From assembly GCA_002841495.1 (NCBI GenBank), contig PGZV01000014.1, forward strand, positions 62,973-126,972: DNA of 64,000 bases, given 5' to 3'. This DNA is from Firmicutes bacterium HGW-Firmicutes-2. Its GTDB lineage: Bacteria; Bacillota; Clostridia; Lachnospirales; Vallitaleaceae. Below the pieces are notes generated by a model, which was given only the letters and a program-made list of their open reading frames with translations, did not search any database and was not told the DNA's origin. Below, in pieces: positions 1-8,804 of the stretch; the stretch's first letter is position 1; the number at the start of each line of letters is the position of its first letter. A program made the translations under genes and the position numbers.

Positions 1-1
1 A

Positions 2-505
2 CTGGGTGCTATGACAGTTATTTTCTATAGTGTATCAGCTATTTGTATTGGTATTTTACAAGGTTTGGGTATGATTAAAGTACCGGTGCGTCATTCATTA
101 GTGGCTCTCGGCGTAAAAGTGGTGTTTATGTTGATTTTCATATATTTATTTGACTTTGGGTTGATTGGCGCGGTTTTATCTAATATTATATTTAGCGGTT
201 TGGTGGCATCAATGAATTATCTTAGTATAGAAAGTAAAATCCATATGCAGTTGGATTATAAAATATCGGTGATGTATCCGTTAATTGCAGGCTTAATAAT
301 GGGTGTCTTAGCTATGTTGGTTCATAGGATGGTTATGGTGATGAGTCAATCAAACATCCTAGCTACTCTGATTGCAATTATGGTTGGTGGTTTATTTTAT
401 GTCATTTTACTTATTAAGATTGGTGGCATAACAGAAGCGGAGCTCTTAATATTCCCCAAAGGTACTAAGCTGGTAGCTCTAGCAAAAAGATTAAGATTGA
501 TGTAG
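2..505 (+). CDS. C-terminal fragment of a SpoVB/MurJ-type polysaccharide exporter
   Basis: The reading frame is already open at base 2, so only the last ~167 residues of a multi-pass membrane protein are present. The fragment holds about four or five hydrophobic helices and ends with the basic tail FPKGTKLVALAKRLRLM. That tail and the helix pattern resemble the end of MOP-superfamily exporters (SpoVB, PST, MurJ-like), which flip lipid-linked glycans across the membrane. Its stop lies 8 bases before the next gene, so the two are probably co-transcribed. Family assignment rests on the C-terminal third only. MurJ and SpoVB cannot be separated here. Confidence 0.7.
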   Translation: MGAMTVIFYSVSAICIGILQGLGMIKVPVRHSLVALGVKVVFMLIFIYLFDFGLIGAVLSNIIFSGLVASMNYLSIESKIHMQLDYKISVMYPLIAGLIMGVLAMLVHRMVMVMSQSNILATLIAIMVGGLFYVILLIKIGGITEAELLIFPKGTKLVALAKRLRLM

Positions 506-513
506 GTGATGGT

Positions 514-1743
514 ATGGGTAAGAACAAAGTGATAATTATTGGTGGTGGTGCATCCGGTATTATGGCCGCTATAACCGCTGCACGACTAGGACAAAAAGTA
601 ATATTATTGGAACGTAAAGACCGTATCGGCAAAAAGATACTGGCGACAGGGAATGGACGTTGCAATATTTCAAACAGATTTATAGAGGAGCGTCGATTCC
701 ACTCAGATAGTCTGAATTTATATAATCAAATATACCCTCAGTTTGATCTAAATAAAACCTTAGAATTTTTTGAAGAATTAGGTATTCCTATTCTAGAACT
801 TGAGGAAGGGAAGCTTTATCCGTATTCCCTTCAGGCAGCATCCGTTCTAAATGTTCTGCTCTATGAACTGGAGCGACAGAAAGTACAAGTCTTGTGTAAT
901 GAAGACGTGATTCGTGTTGAAACAGGTCAGCGGGTGGTGGTACATACCAAAAAGAATAAGTATTATGGTGATTATGTGATTCTGGCATGCGGCGGAAAAT
1001 CAACACCGGATCTTGGTTCTAACGGTAGCGGCTTTCAAATAGCAAAGGATCTAGGAATGAAATTAATAGAGCCTTACCCATCGCTTATTCAACTAGAATC
1101 AGATTATGCCTATTTAAAACATCTTAAAGGAACTAAAGTGATGGCCAAGGTGGCTTTGGTCGTTGATGAAATACCTGTGAAAAGCGTTTATGGTGAACTT
1201 CTTTTTACAGACTATGGTCTCTCGGGACCGCCTATACTTGACATAAGCCGAGCCGCGGCACATGCCATTAAGACACATAAGAAGAATATCGAGATTCATG
1301 GAGATTTGGTGCCATTACTGGATAGAGCAGCGTTAGATCAGATGTTATTAAAACGTATTGATAGAATGTCCTATAAAGTTTTGGAGGATTTTTTTGTTGG
1401 TTTACTACCCAAGCAAATGATTATTCCCTTAATCAAAGATTGCGGTATGAATCCAAGAGACAAAGGGGCGCAAATCACTTCTAAGCAACGGGAAATGATT
1501 GTAAATTGGCTTAAAGCTTTAAGGCTTAGTATTACTGGAACCAGGCAATGGAATCAATCACAGGTTACTGCTGGAGGTGTTGATTGCCATGAAGTAGATG
1601 GAACAACACTTACATGTGTAAAACACCCAAAGATCATTCTATGCGGAGAAATACTGGATATGGATGGGGATTGCGGTGGGTTTAATCTGCAATGGGCATG
1701 GAGCTCAGGATATGTGGCAGGCGTAAGTGCCGGTAAGGAATAA
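514..1743 (+). CDS. HI0933/BaiN-family NAD(P)/FAD-dependent oxidoreductase
   Basis: A 409-residue flavoprotein. The N-terminus carries the dinucleotide-binding GGGASG loop (residues 10-15), followed by LLERKDRIGKKIL and GNGRCNISN, which are typical of the HI0933 (YtfP/BaiN) family. The C-terminus has the second FAD-contact motif, GEILDMDGDCGGFNLQWAW, near residues 378-396. Length matches the family (~400-420). The substrate is generally unknown; some relatives reduce flavinylated or steroid substrates, so no specific reaction is claimed. It starts 8 bases after the exporter stop and ends 2 bases before another FAD protein, suggesting one operon. Confidence 0.85.
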   Translation: MGKNKVIIIGGGASGIMAAITAARLGQKVILLERKDRIGKKILATGNGRCNISNRFIEERRFHSDSLNLYNQIYPQFDLNKTLEFFEELGIPILELEEGKLYPYSLQAASVLNVLLYELERQKVQVLCNEDVIRVETGQRVVVHTKKNKYYGDYVILACGGKSTPDLGSNGSGFQIAKDLGMKLIEPYPSLIQLESDYAYLKHLKGTKVMAKVALVVDEIPVKSVYGELLFTDYGLSGPPILDISRAAAHAIKTHKKNIEIHGDLVPLLDRAALDQMLLKRIDRMSYKVLEDFFVGLLPKQMIIPLIKDCGMNPRDKGAQITSKQREMIVNWLKALRLSITGTRQWNQSQVTAGGVDCHEVDGTTLTCVKHPKIILCGEILDMDGDCGGFNLQWAWSSGYVAGVSAGKE

Positions 1744-1745
1744 AT

Positions 1746-3326
1746 ATGGGTTATTATAGAATCGAGCAAATAAAAATGCCATTGGATCATAAAGTTGATG
1801 ATTTATATAAGTTGGTCAAAACTATCTATGGGTTTGAACCAAAAACAGAGATTAAAATCACTAAAAAATCTGTAGATGCCAGAAAAAAAGACGCTATAAA
1901 AATCGTCTATACTGTCGATGTCATGATGGAGGCGTCCTCCAATAAAAAACTAGCAAAATTGATATACATAGAAGAAAATTCATCTTATGCATTAAAAGGG
2001 CCAATAAATTTACCTGATAAACGACCGGTAGTTATCGGTGCCGGACCGGCAGGTCTTTTTGCAGCACTCATTCTGGCAGAACAAGGGGCTAGACCCATAT
2101 TACTAGAGCGTGGACGTGCGGTTGATGAACGCATTAAAGATGTAGAGACCTACTTCAAAACCGGAAAACTGGATGTAGAATCTAATATACAGTTTGGTGA
2201 AGGTGGTGCCGGTACCTATTCAGATGGAAAAATCAACACTGGGGTAAAAGACAAATTCTATCGAATAGACAAAATATTAGATACCTTTATTGAGGCGGGC
2301 GCACCGGAAGAAATTCGCTATGTGAACAAGCCTCATATCGGTACAGATTATCTGATTAAAGTCGTTGAAAACATACGCCTTAAAATCATTGCACTTGGTG
2401 GTGAGGTTCATTTTAGCAGGAGAATGACCGAACTGGTTATTGAAAATGGCGCTGTAATAGGTGTCAGAGACCAGTTGGGTAATCTCATTGCTACAAATCA
2501 TGTAGTTTTGGCCATTGGTCATAGTGCAAGAGATACATTCCAGCGTCTCATAATAGATAAGATTCCTATGGAGAAAAAAGCTTTCGCCATTGGGTTACGG
2601 ATTGAACATCCCCAAGAGATGATCTCAAAGAAACAATATGGTTTAGGCCATCATCATCCAAATCTTCCAGTAGCGGATTACAAGTTAACGTATCGAACAG
2701 GTGAGGGACGTGCGGTCTATACTTTTTGTATGTGCCCGGGTGGCTTTGTGGTGAACTCTGCTTCTGAGATTGGCCATGTTGTTTGTAATGGTATGAGTAA
2801 TTTTAATAGAGATGAAGTCAATGCAAACAGTGCATTGTTGGTCAATGTACTACCTGAGGACTTTGGTGGTGATGATTTATTAGCCGGTGTTCATTTTCAA
2901 AGAAAATGGGAGAAAAAGGCTTTTGAGATTGCCGGTTCTAATTACAGCCTACCTGTTCAAAAATTAGACGACTTCTTTAGCGGTAGAATCACAACAGCCT
3001 TTGGAGCAGTTAAACCTAATATTAAAGGTCCATATACCATGGCGGATCTAAATCAAGCTTTACCTGATTTTGTAGCAGAAGCCTTAAAAGAAGGCATTCA
3101 AGCATTCGGTAAGAAAATCAAAGATTTTGACCGAAAGGATGCTGTTTTAACAGGTGTTGAGACAAGAACATCTTCTCCCATACGTATTTTAAGAGATGAG
3201 GCCTATATGAGTTCGGTTAAAGGTCTCTATCCTTGTGGTGAGGGGGCAGGTTATGCGGGTGGTATTATGTCGGCAGCACTGGATGGTATGAAGGTGGCGG
3301 AGTCGATATTGAATGTTATAATTTAA
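1746..3326 (+). CDS. FAD-dependent dehydrogenase (COG2509-like)
   Basis: A 526-residue protein with an N-terminal ~90-residue lysine-rich domain, then a Rossmann FAD-binding motif VIGAGPAGLFAALILAEQG near residue 97. The GEGGAGTYSDGKI segment and the C-terminal CGEGAGYAGGIMSAALDGMK are hallmarks of the uncharacterised FAD-dependent dehydrogenase family COG2509. The start is 2 bases after the stop of the preceding flavoprotein, so translation is probably coupled. A strong bidirectional terminator follows. The physiological substrate is unknown; the pairing with another orphan flavoprotein is a context clue only. Confidence 0.85.
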   Translation: MGYYRIEQIKMPLDHKVDDLYKLVKTIYGFEPKTEIKITKKSVDARKKDAIKIVYTVDVMMEASSNKKLAKLIYIEENSSYALKGPINLPDKRPVVIGAGPAGLFAALILAEQGARPILLERGRAVDERIKDVETYFKTGKLDVESNIQFGEGGAGTYSDGKINTGVKDKFYRIDKILDTFIEAGAPEEIRYVNKPHIGTDYLIKVVENIRLKIIALGGEVHFSRRMTELVIENGAVIGVRDQLGNLIATNHVVLAIGHSARDTFQRLIIDKIPMEKKAFAIGLRIEHPQEMISKKQYGLGHHHPNLPVADYKLTYRTGEGRAVYTFCMCPGGFVVNSASEIGHVVCNGMSNFNRDEVNANSALLVNVLPEDFGGDDLLAGVHFQRKWEKKAFEIAGSNYSLPVQKLDDFFSGRITTAFGAVKPNIKGPYTMADLNQALPDFVAEALKEGIQAFGKKIKDFDRKDAVLTGVETRTSSPIRILRDEAYMSSVKGLYPCGEGAGYAGGIMSAALDGMKVAESILNVII

Positions 3327-3370
3327 TTTGGAACTATGAAAACCCTTCCATAGACAATAAGGTTAAATAA

Positions 3371-3401
3371 AAAAAGCATCCAGAATTGGACGCTTTTTTT
3401 T
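3371..3401. terminator. Bidirectional terminator between convergent genes
   Basis: An A-run, a 6-bp stem (3376-3381 with 3388-3393; one pair is G-U when read on the - strand), a 6-base loop AGAATT, and an 8-T run. It separates the + strand FAD gene from the convergent - strand carboxypeptidase gene and can serve both. Confidence 0.85.
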
Positions 3402-3407
3402 AATACT

Positions 3408-4934
3408 TTAACCTAAATTATATAAATTACTGTATTTCTTTAACAAATAATCAGTAAAATACTTCGGATTAAAGGGTTCGCCGGTAGCGATTAGAAGGAT
3501 TTCTTCCGGCGTCTTAGTCGATCCGTATTTGTGGATTTTATCGGCGAGCCAATTCTTAATAAGGATCAGTTGATCGTCAGCGATGGCTTTGTTAACATCA
3601 AAATCTCGGTTCATAGCAACTTCAAACTGCGCTGCATAAGCACTACCAAGGGCATAGGAAGGGAAGTAGCCAAATAGGCCCTCTGACCAGTGAACATCTT
3701 GTAAAACGCCTTTAGCATCAGAATCTGGTGTAATACCTAGATAGTTTTGATAGAGTTCATTCCATGCGCTTGGTAAATCTTTCGCATTTAACTTGCCCTC
3801 AAAAATCTGTTTTTCCAACTCGTAGCGTATCATAATGTGCAAAGCATAAGTTAATTCATCCGCTTCGATACGAATTAAAGTGGGGCGTACATAATTGCTG
3901 GCTTTGTAACAGATTTCAGGTGTAGCATCACCCAATTGGTCTTTATAAAGATCTTGTAGTAAGGGGAAATACGTCTCCCAGAAAACCCGTGAACGACCAA
4001 TGTTGTTTTCATAGATTCTAGACTGAGATTCATGAATGCCCATTGTGGTTCCGGTTGCTAATCGACTAAAGCCTAAAGCCACATCTATATCTTGTTCATA
4101 TAATGCATGACCACATTCGTGAATGGTACTGTAGATGCTTGACAGAATATTGTCTTCATAATAATGGGTTGTAATACGAACATCATCTTTGGTGATGTTC
4201 ATGGTAAAAGGATGAACACTTTCCGCAATAATGCCGCTATCGTTGTTGAAACCCAGTTTCTCAAGTAGTAAATCAGACAATCGCTTTTGGTTTTTTACAT
4301 CGTATTTAACACCTTCAAAAGGAGAATGCACCGTGACACCACTGTCCTTAATCTTCTGAACAAGGGGGACAACAACCGCTCTAAGTTGGTCAAAAAACTG
4401 ATCAGCAATTTCTACCGTCAGATCACGTTCATAGTCTTGAAGCAAAGTGTCATAGGGGTGTCCATCTTTGTTTCTATATTCGATGTATTTACGCTGAAAA
4501 TCAATGACTTTTTGGAGATAAGGTTCAAAAATAGTAAAATCATTTTTCTCTTTTGCTTCTTCCCAAGCATCGGAGGATAAGGCTTGCAGACCTTTAAAAG
4601 CGGCATATTCATCTACAGGTACACAGGCCACTTTATCATATTCTTCTTTAAAAAATTGAAGCTTAGATTTTTCTAAATCACTTAGGTCATTTTTATGGGT
4701 TTCTAGATCATCTAGTACCTGTTGGATTCTAGGACTCACCAATGTGTTGTAATAGAACTCAGAAAGATGAACAAGCGTCTGGGATCTACCGTTAACAGCA
4801 TTCTTCGGTGCAAGTGTTGCAGAATCCCAGAATATAAGTGCTTCTGAAAAGCCCAGTGCGCTAAGACTTTGATCTAATTTTTCCAGTTGTTCTATAGGGG
4901 TTAAGTCTTTGGTATGTGTTGTAATCGATGTCAT
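3408..4934 (-). CDS. M32-family metallocarboxypeptidase
   Basis: A 508-residue cytosolic zinc carboxypeptidase (thermostable carboxypeptidase Taq/YpwA type). It would trim C-terminal residues from peptides. The zinc motif is HECGH at residues 272-276, in the expected position for the ~500-residue family. The second conserved block, HESQSR followed by IYENNIGRS, lies ~30 residues downstream. The start is supported by AGAAAGGCGG just upstream on the - strand. No signal peptide is seen. It is monocistronic: the terminator at 3371-3401 follows it and a divergent gene lies upstream. Confidence 0.93.
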   Translation of the reverse strand: MTSITTHTKDLTPIEQLEKLDQSLSALGFSEALIFWDSATLAPKNAVNGRSQTLVHLSEFYYNTLVSPRIQQVLDDLETHKNDLSDLEKSKLQFFKEEYDKVACVPVDEYAAFKGLQALSSDAWEEAKEKNDFTIFEPYLQKVIDFQRKYIEYRNKDGHPYDTLLQDYERDLTVEIADQFFDQLRAVVVPLVQKIKDSGVTVHSPFEGVKYDVKNQKRLSDLLLEKLGFNNDSGIIAESVHPFTMNITKDDVRITTHYYEDNILSSIYSTIHECGHALYEQDIDVALGFSRLATGTTMGIHESQSRIYENNIGRSRVFWETYFPLLQDLYKDQLGDATPEICYKASNYVRPTLIRIEADELTYALHIMIRYELEKQIFEGKLNAKDLPSAWNELYQNYLGITPDSDAKGVLQDVHWSEGLFGYFPSYALGSAYAAQFEVAMNRDFDVNKAIADDQLILIKNWLADKIHKYGSTKTPEEILLIATGEPFNPKYFTDYLLKKYSNLYNLG

Positions 4935-5095
4935 AAAATACCGCCTTTCTATTATGTTGACTATAAAATTATTATAACATAGGTTAAAGCACCAAAACTA
5001 TATAGTTGAACTTTTACATTCATTTGAATGTGAACTTAGTGAAACTTAATTTTGACGCTTTAGCAAACGAATAAAAGTGGAAAATGGAACAAAAA

Positions 5096-5124
5096 TCGAC
5101 TATTTACGTCAGAATGATTATAAT
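5096..5124 (+). promoter_or_regulatory. Sigma-A-type promoter for the DUF4349 lipoprotein gene
   Basis: The -35 box TCGACT (4/6 match) and -10 box TATAAT (6/6) are separated by 17 bases. Transcription would start near 5131, about 40 bases before the coding start at 5173. Confidence 0.6.
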
Positions 5125-5172
5125 AGATAATATAAGATACATCAAGGGATAGTGAGAGAAAAGGAGAGATCG

Positions 5173-6189
5173 ATGATGAAAAAATTCAAAGGATTAAAGA
5201 TTGGGATTATAAGTGTGTTGGTGATGGTACTTGTTTTGTCCGCATGTGGTGCTCAAAAACTTAGTATGACAGAGGATTCTGCGACCAGTTCAAATGGATC
5301 CGGCTTTATGGACTATGGAGAAAGTTCACCCGCAATGCCCCAAGAAGCCAGAGAAGAAGCTGGTATAGAAATGGAAATGACGGTTGAAGAATCAAAAAGC
5401 TTTGATAACGGAGAAACCATACCAGAGTCCATGGTTGTCAATGAGCGTAAAATTATTAAAACCGGTTATATGTCCTTAGAAACCCTAGAATACGATGATA
5501 CTTTAATGGCCATAAAAGAATCAATAGGGAAATACAATGCTTATGTGGAAAGTTCGGAAAGTTATGGCGGTCAGATTTATGAAAGTGGTGCCGAAAGACG
5601 ATCCAGTCGTTATGCCATTAAAGTTCCGGCAGAACAGTTTGAAGCTATGTTTGAAGAACTTAAGACCATAGGTCAAGTGCTCAATGCCAATGAAGGTCGT
5701 GAAGATATAACAAGCCAATTTGTTGATATAGAATCCAGACTGGAAACACTTAAAGTACAAGAAGATCGACTTTTAGCCATTTTAGAAAAATCTGAAAAAC
5801 TTGAAGATGTGATTCAACTGGAGTATGCACTTCAGAATGTTCGGTATGAGATTGAACGTTATACAAGCAATCTTAGAAATATGAGTGAAAGTGTTAGGTA
5901 TTCAACCATACATGTTAATATTCAGGAAGTTCTAAAACCAACTGTTATAGTAAAAGAGCCTATAACCCTTACTGAACGTATAAGTCAAGGTATAAGAAAT
6001 ACATTTACGGATATCAAAGAAGGTTTTGAAGACTTAATCGTCTACGTTATAGCTAATTCTCCTTATTTGTTATTTACAGCCTTCATGATTTTCATAGGTG
6101 TTAAAATCTACAAAAAGAGTATCAAGAAGAGCAAAATCATGAAGCAAATCGATGCAGCAAAGAAGGATGATCATCATCCAAGTGTGTAG
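5173..6189 (+). CDS. DUF4349 membrane-anchored lipoprotein
   Basis: A ~338-residue envelope protein. The ATG at 5173 is preferred because AAGGAGAG lies 4 bases upstream (7 before the adjacent ATG); a GTG at 5152 has no such site. The N-terminus is a lipoprotein signal with lipobox LSAC and Cys25. An acidic, low-complexity linker follows, then a DUF4349 domain with long helical, coiled-coil-prone stretches (QFVDIESRLETLKVQEDRL and neighbours). A C-terminal membrane helix near residues 280-305 precedes a lysine-rich cytoplasmic tail. The topology is therefore tethered at both ends. Function is unknown. It has its own promoter and terminator. Confidence 0.85.
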   Translation: MMKKFKGLKIGIISVLVMVLVLSACGAQKLSMTEDSATSSNGSGFMDYGESSPAMPQEAREEAGIEMEMTVEESKSFDNGETIPESMVVNERKIIKTGYMSLETLEYDDTLMAIKESIGKYNAYVESSESYGGQIYESGAERRSSRYAIKVPAEQFEAMFEELKTIGQVLNANEGREDITSQFVDIESRLETLKVQEDRLLAILEKSEKLEDVIQLEYALQNVRYEIERYTSNLRNMSESVRYSTIHVNIQEVLKPTVIVKEPITLTERISQGIRNTFTDIKEGFEDLIVYVIANSPYLLFTAFMIFIGVKIYKKSIKKSKIMKQIDAAKKDDHHPSV

Positions 6190-6224
6190 CTGATTACAGC
6201 TTGCACAGTTTACACATATAAATC

Positions 6225-6268
6225 GGTAGGTTTTACTTGAGTGATTAAGTAGAACCTACCTTATTTTT
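6225..6268 (+). terminator. Rho-independent terminator after the DUF4349 gene
   Basis: A 14-bp stem (6225-6238 with 6247-6260, one G-U pair) with an 8-base loop, followed by TTATTTTT. Confidence 0.88.
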
Positions 6269-6317
6269 ACCTATTCAAGCGTATTTTTTGTTACTTATCA
6301 TGAAACTTTTCAAAATA

Positions 6318-6357
6318 AGTCTAAAAGATTGATTAGACTCACGTATTGTTGTAAAAT
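6318..6357 (+). promoter_or_regulatory. Promoter of proB with an overlapping inverted repeat
   Basis: The -35 box TTGATT (6329-6334) and -10 box TAAAAT (6352-6357) have 17-base spacing. An inverted repeat AGTCTAA/TTAGACT (6318-6324 and 6333-6339) flanks and overlaps the -35 box, which is where a repressor site would lie. The promoter call is reasonable; the operator is inference. Confidence 0.5.
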
Positions 6358-6393
6358 AAAACAGATTACATCATGACATAGGAGCTGTGGGAT

Positions 6394-7191
6394 ATGGCGG
6401 ATAGAAAAGCACTGGTCAATAAAAAAAGAGTTGTTGTAAAAGTAGGTTCATCATCATTGACTTACAAAGATACCGGACATATTAATTTAACGAAAATGGA
6501 AAAACTCATTCGTCAACTGGCGGACATGAAACACAGTGGACTGGATGTGATTTTAGTTTCATCCGGTGCTCAGGCGGCAGGTATTAGCGTATTAAATCTA
6601 GAAAGTAAACCATTGGAAATGGAAAAGAAACAAGCAGTTGCATCAGTAGGACAAGCATCCTTGATGCGCATGTATCAGAAATTTTTCAGAGAATATAATA
6701 TCATAGCGGGACAAGTACTAATAACAAAAGAGATTACCATGGAAGAAAAAAGTAGAAATAATGTTATAAACACTTTTAATGCTTTGTTGGATTATGGAAC
6801 TATTCCTATTGTTAATGAGAACGATACTGTAGCCACAGATGAGATTGAATTCGGCGATAACGATACTTTATCAGCAATTGTTGCCACTTTAGTCAAAGCA
6901 GATTTGCTTATACTGCTTTCAGATATTGATGGTTTACATACAATGGATCCTGTGCGTTATGAAGAGGCAGAGTTGATTTCAAAAGTAAATGAAATCAACG
7001 GTGATATACTAAAAATGGCAACCGGCTCAAGCACCCTTGTTGGAACGGGCGGTATGGTGACGAAGTTACAAGCGGCTATGATAGCAACCGAAGCACATAT
7101 TGATATGGTTATTGCAAATGCAGATCGACCCTATGTTTTACTAGATATACTAGCGGGTGAGAATGTTGGAACCTTATTTAAAGCGTTATAA
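6394..7191 (+). CDS. proB: Glutamate 5-kinase
   Basis: A 265-residue amino-acid kinase that phosphorylates L-glutamate to the gamma-phosphate, the first step of proline synthesis. Visible motifs are VVKVGSSSLT near the N-terminus, ILVSSGAQAAG (ATP/substrate loop), VNENDTVATDEIEFGDND (substrate binding) and GTGGMVTKLQAA. The length equals the kinase domain alone: the C-terminal PUA domain of the longer (~367-residue) enzymes is absent, as in several Clostridia. The usual partner proA is not beside it; instead a DUF896 gene follows after 14 bases. Confidence 0.93.
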   Translation: MADRKALVNKKRVVVKVGSSSLTYKDTGHINLTKMEKLIRQLADMKHSGLDVILVSSGAQAAGISVLNLESKPLEMEKKQAVASVGQASLMRMYQKFFREYNIIAGQVLITKEITMEEKSRNNVINTFNALLDYGTIPIVNENDTVATDEIEFGDNDTLSAIVATLVKADLLILLSDIDGLHTMDPVRYEEAELISKVNEINGDILKMATGSSTLVGTGGMVTKLQAAMIATEAHIDMVIANADRPYVLLDILAGENVGTLFKAL

Positions 7192-7205
7192 AAAGGAGGT
7201 TTGAA

Positions 7206-7415
7206 ATGGATCAATCTCAAATAGAACGTATCAATTTTTTAGCCAAAAAATCAAAATCAGAAGGCTTAAATATTAAGGAGAAAGAAGAACAACAGGTATT
7301 AAGAAAGGCTTATATTGAAAGTTGGAAAAATGGCGTCAAGGCAACTTTAAGTCAAGCAAGTTTTGTAGAAGCCGATGGAAGCTTAACGCCCATCAGAAGG
7401 AAAAGTGATGGATAA
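7206..7415 (+). CDS. DUF896 (YnzC-like) small protein
   Basis: A 69-residue charged helical protein. The order QIERINFLAKKSKSEGL then KEEQQVLRKAYIES matches the DUF896/YnzC family, which forms a three-helix bundle of unknown role. A perfect AAAGGAGG ribosome site precedes the ATG. Its end overlaps the start of the next gene by 8 bases, so translation is likely coupled. Confidence 0.88.
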   Translation: MDQSQIERINFLAKKSKSEGLNIKEKEEQQVLRKAYIESWKNGVKATLSQASFVEADGSLTPIRRKSDG

Positions 7416-7974
7416 AACAAACTATAGAGCAAAACATTTATTTATTAGGCAGCAGATGTATTTTTCAGATGTAACGCGTAAAAGTGAGAAAATCGCCAAA
7501 CGTATTATGGAAGCAGATTTTTTTAACCAATCCTGTAATGTTTTTGGTTATATAGCTATGAAAAATGAAGTGGATTGTCTTTTTATAAAAGATATGGTTA
7601 ACCATAGAGGCTATGATTTCCTTGTACCAAGGGTATTGGAACATGAGGGTATGGCTTTCTCACCTTATATTGGTACGGAGCAGCTAAAGCAAAGTGCTTT
7701 CGGTATTATGGAACCAAAGATTGGTAGCGCTGTTATAGAGCCTAAAGAAGGTGACTTAATTCTTGTACCTGGTTGCTGTTTTGATCTTAAGGGCAATAGA
7801 ATTGGATATGGTGGCGGTTATTATGATGCTTATCTTACAGCTCACCCAAATCAGATAAAAGTTGGATTGGCCTATGAGAATCAACTTGAAAATCAACTGC
7901 CTTATGAGAGTAAGGACCAAGTCATGGACTATATCGTTACAGAAGACCGTGTGATCAAGATTAAGAAAAATTAA
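7408..7974 (+). CDS. 5-formyltetrahydrofolate cyclo-ligase
   Basis: A 188-residue enzyme that converts 5-formyl-THF to 5,10-methenyl-THF with ATP, recycling folate one-carbon units in the cytosol. The signature RIGYGGGYYDAYL lies near residue 130, and the N-terminal ATP/folate-contact region contains NVFGYIAMKNEVD. Length is normal (~180-200). The ATG at 7408 is chosen because AGAAGG lies 7 bases before it; a GTG at 7405 is directly adjacent and possible. It is the last gene of the proB unit, followed by a strong terminator. Confidence 0.92.
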   Translation: MDKTNYRAKHLFIRQQMYFSDVTRKSEKIAKRIMEADFFNQSCNVFGYIAMKNEVDCLFIKDMVNHRGYDFLVPRVLEHEGMAFSPYIGTEQLKQSAFGIMEPKIGSAVIEPKEGDLILVPGCCFDLKGNRIGYGGGYYDAYLTAHPNQIKVGLAYENQLENQLPYESKDQVMDYIVTEDRVIKIKKN

Positions 7975-7984
7975 AGAGATTGAA

Positions 7985-8024
7985 AACAAGCGATCTTGAT
8001 TTTACTAAAGGTCGCTTGTTTATT
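7985..8024 (+). terminator. Rho-independent terminator of the proB unit
   Basis: A 13-bp stem (7985-7997 with 8008-8020, one G-U pair) with a 10-base loop, ending in a T-rich stretch. Confidence 0.88.
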
Positions 8025-8059
8025 TATACATAGCGTTTATATAAAGTATTTGGACATGC

Positions 8060-8370
8060 TCACATGAAAAACTGTCCCCTTTTAAACTTAATATACTGTC
8101 GTTCTAAAAACGACAGTAGTCGTCGTATACTGTCATTCAAAAACAGCTTTTCAACAAGTGCCAGTTTACCGTTAATTTCGCAAAATCAGGTTGAACTGAT
8201 TTTTATCCGAGAACCCTATATACATAAAGTCGAGCCATTCGTCCAAATTATTAACGTTATTTATACTTGAAACATCAATATAATGTTTGTTTTTCAGGTA
8301 AATATGTAGAGCTTTGTGACATAATATAGTACAATTATGGCTAGGTAAAATAATTATATAGTTGAACTAA
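8060..8370 (-). pseudogene. Decayed coding remnant with hairpin repeats, possibly from a mobile element
   Basis: This gap between genes reads as broken protein on the - strand. One frame, open from about 8370, stops at 8172 (it contains NLDEWLDFMYIGFSDKNQF). One base over, a second frame from about 8185 continues as EINGKLALVEKLFLNDSIRR to a stop at 8060. Together they look like one protein interrupted by a frameshift, with no usable start. Inside are a perfect 9-bp hairpin (8095-8103/8109-8117) and a direct repeat TATACTGTC (8092, 8126). The tail reads GGGGACAG then TGTCC, a pattern common at the ends of small mobile repeats. I do not recognise the parent family. Confidence 0.35.
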
Positions 8371-8400
8371 CATATACTGTATAAAAGGGGAGGAATTTAA

Positions 8401-8763
8401 ATGAAGTATGATTGGGTAGATGGATACTGTTTGGCAAAGACGGGTACGGTTAGAGACTATAAAGTAGAGTGGGAAGCCACACGCTATTTAGTAGGCAATA
8501 AGATGTTTGTGATGATTGGTACCAATAAAGAAAAGAAAAAAATTATAACAGTTAAATGTGAGCCAATCTTTGGCCAGTCATTACGAGATCAATATTCAGA
8601 TATTATTCCTGGATATTATATGAATAAGACCCATTGGAATTCTGTATTTTTAGAAGGGGATGTTCCGGATGAGATACTAAAAACCATGTTGGATATGTCC
8701 TATGATCTTGTCTTTAAAGCTTTGACGCAAAAACAACAAAAAAGTATACTTGAAAATGAATAA
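8401..8763 (+). CDS. MmcQ/YjbR family protein
   Basis: A 120-residue protein. It contains [25 protein letters not shown] at the start, a central GNKMFVMIG strand followed by KCEP and [19 protein letters not shown], and [17 protein letters not shown] near the end. This is the order seen in MmcQ/YjbR proteins, which have a CyaY-like fold. Some are annotated as DNA-binding, but the molecular role is unproven. A strong AGGGGAGG-type ribosome site precedes the ATG. It is followed after about 40 bases by a chemoreceptor gene. I see no clear promoter in the decayed stretch upstream. Confidence 0.82.
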   Translation: MKYDWVDGYCLAKTGTVRDYKVEWEATRYLVGNKMFVMIGTNKEKKKIITVKCEPIFGQSLRDQYSDIIPGYYMNKTHWNSVFLEGDVPDEILKTMLDMSYDLVFKALTQKQQKSILENE

Positions 8764-8804
8764 ATGCTCAAGTTTTACTCATGAAGCAATTAGGAGGCTT
8801 ATGT

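Noticed and set aside
1114..1299. Antisense open frames inside confident genes (this and many others)
   Set aside because: They lie opposite well-recognised proteins, lack ribosome sites, and show codon composition expected of shadow frames.
8095..8134. CRISPR-like repeats
   Set aside because: Only two imperfect short repeats ~34 bases apart, no array and no cas genes.
8064..8270. 68-codon + strand open frame
   Set aside because: No ribosome site and low-complexity composition. The - strand reads as a frameshifted protein over the same bases, so the + frame is a shadow of the decayed element.
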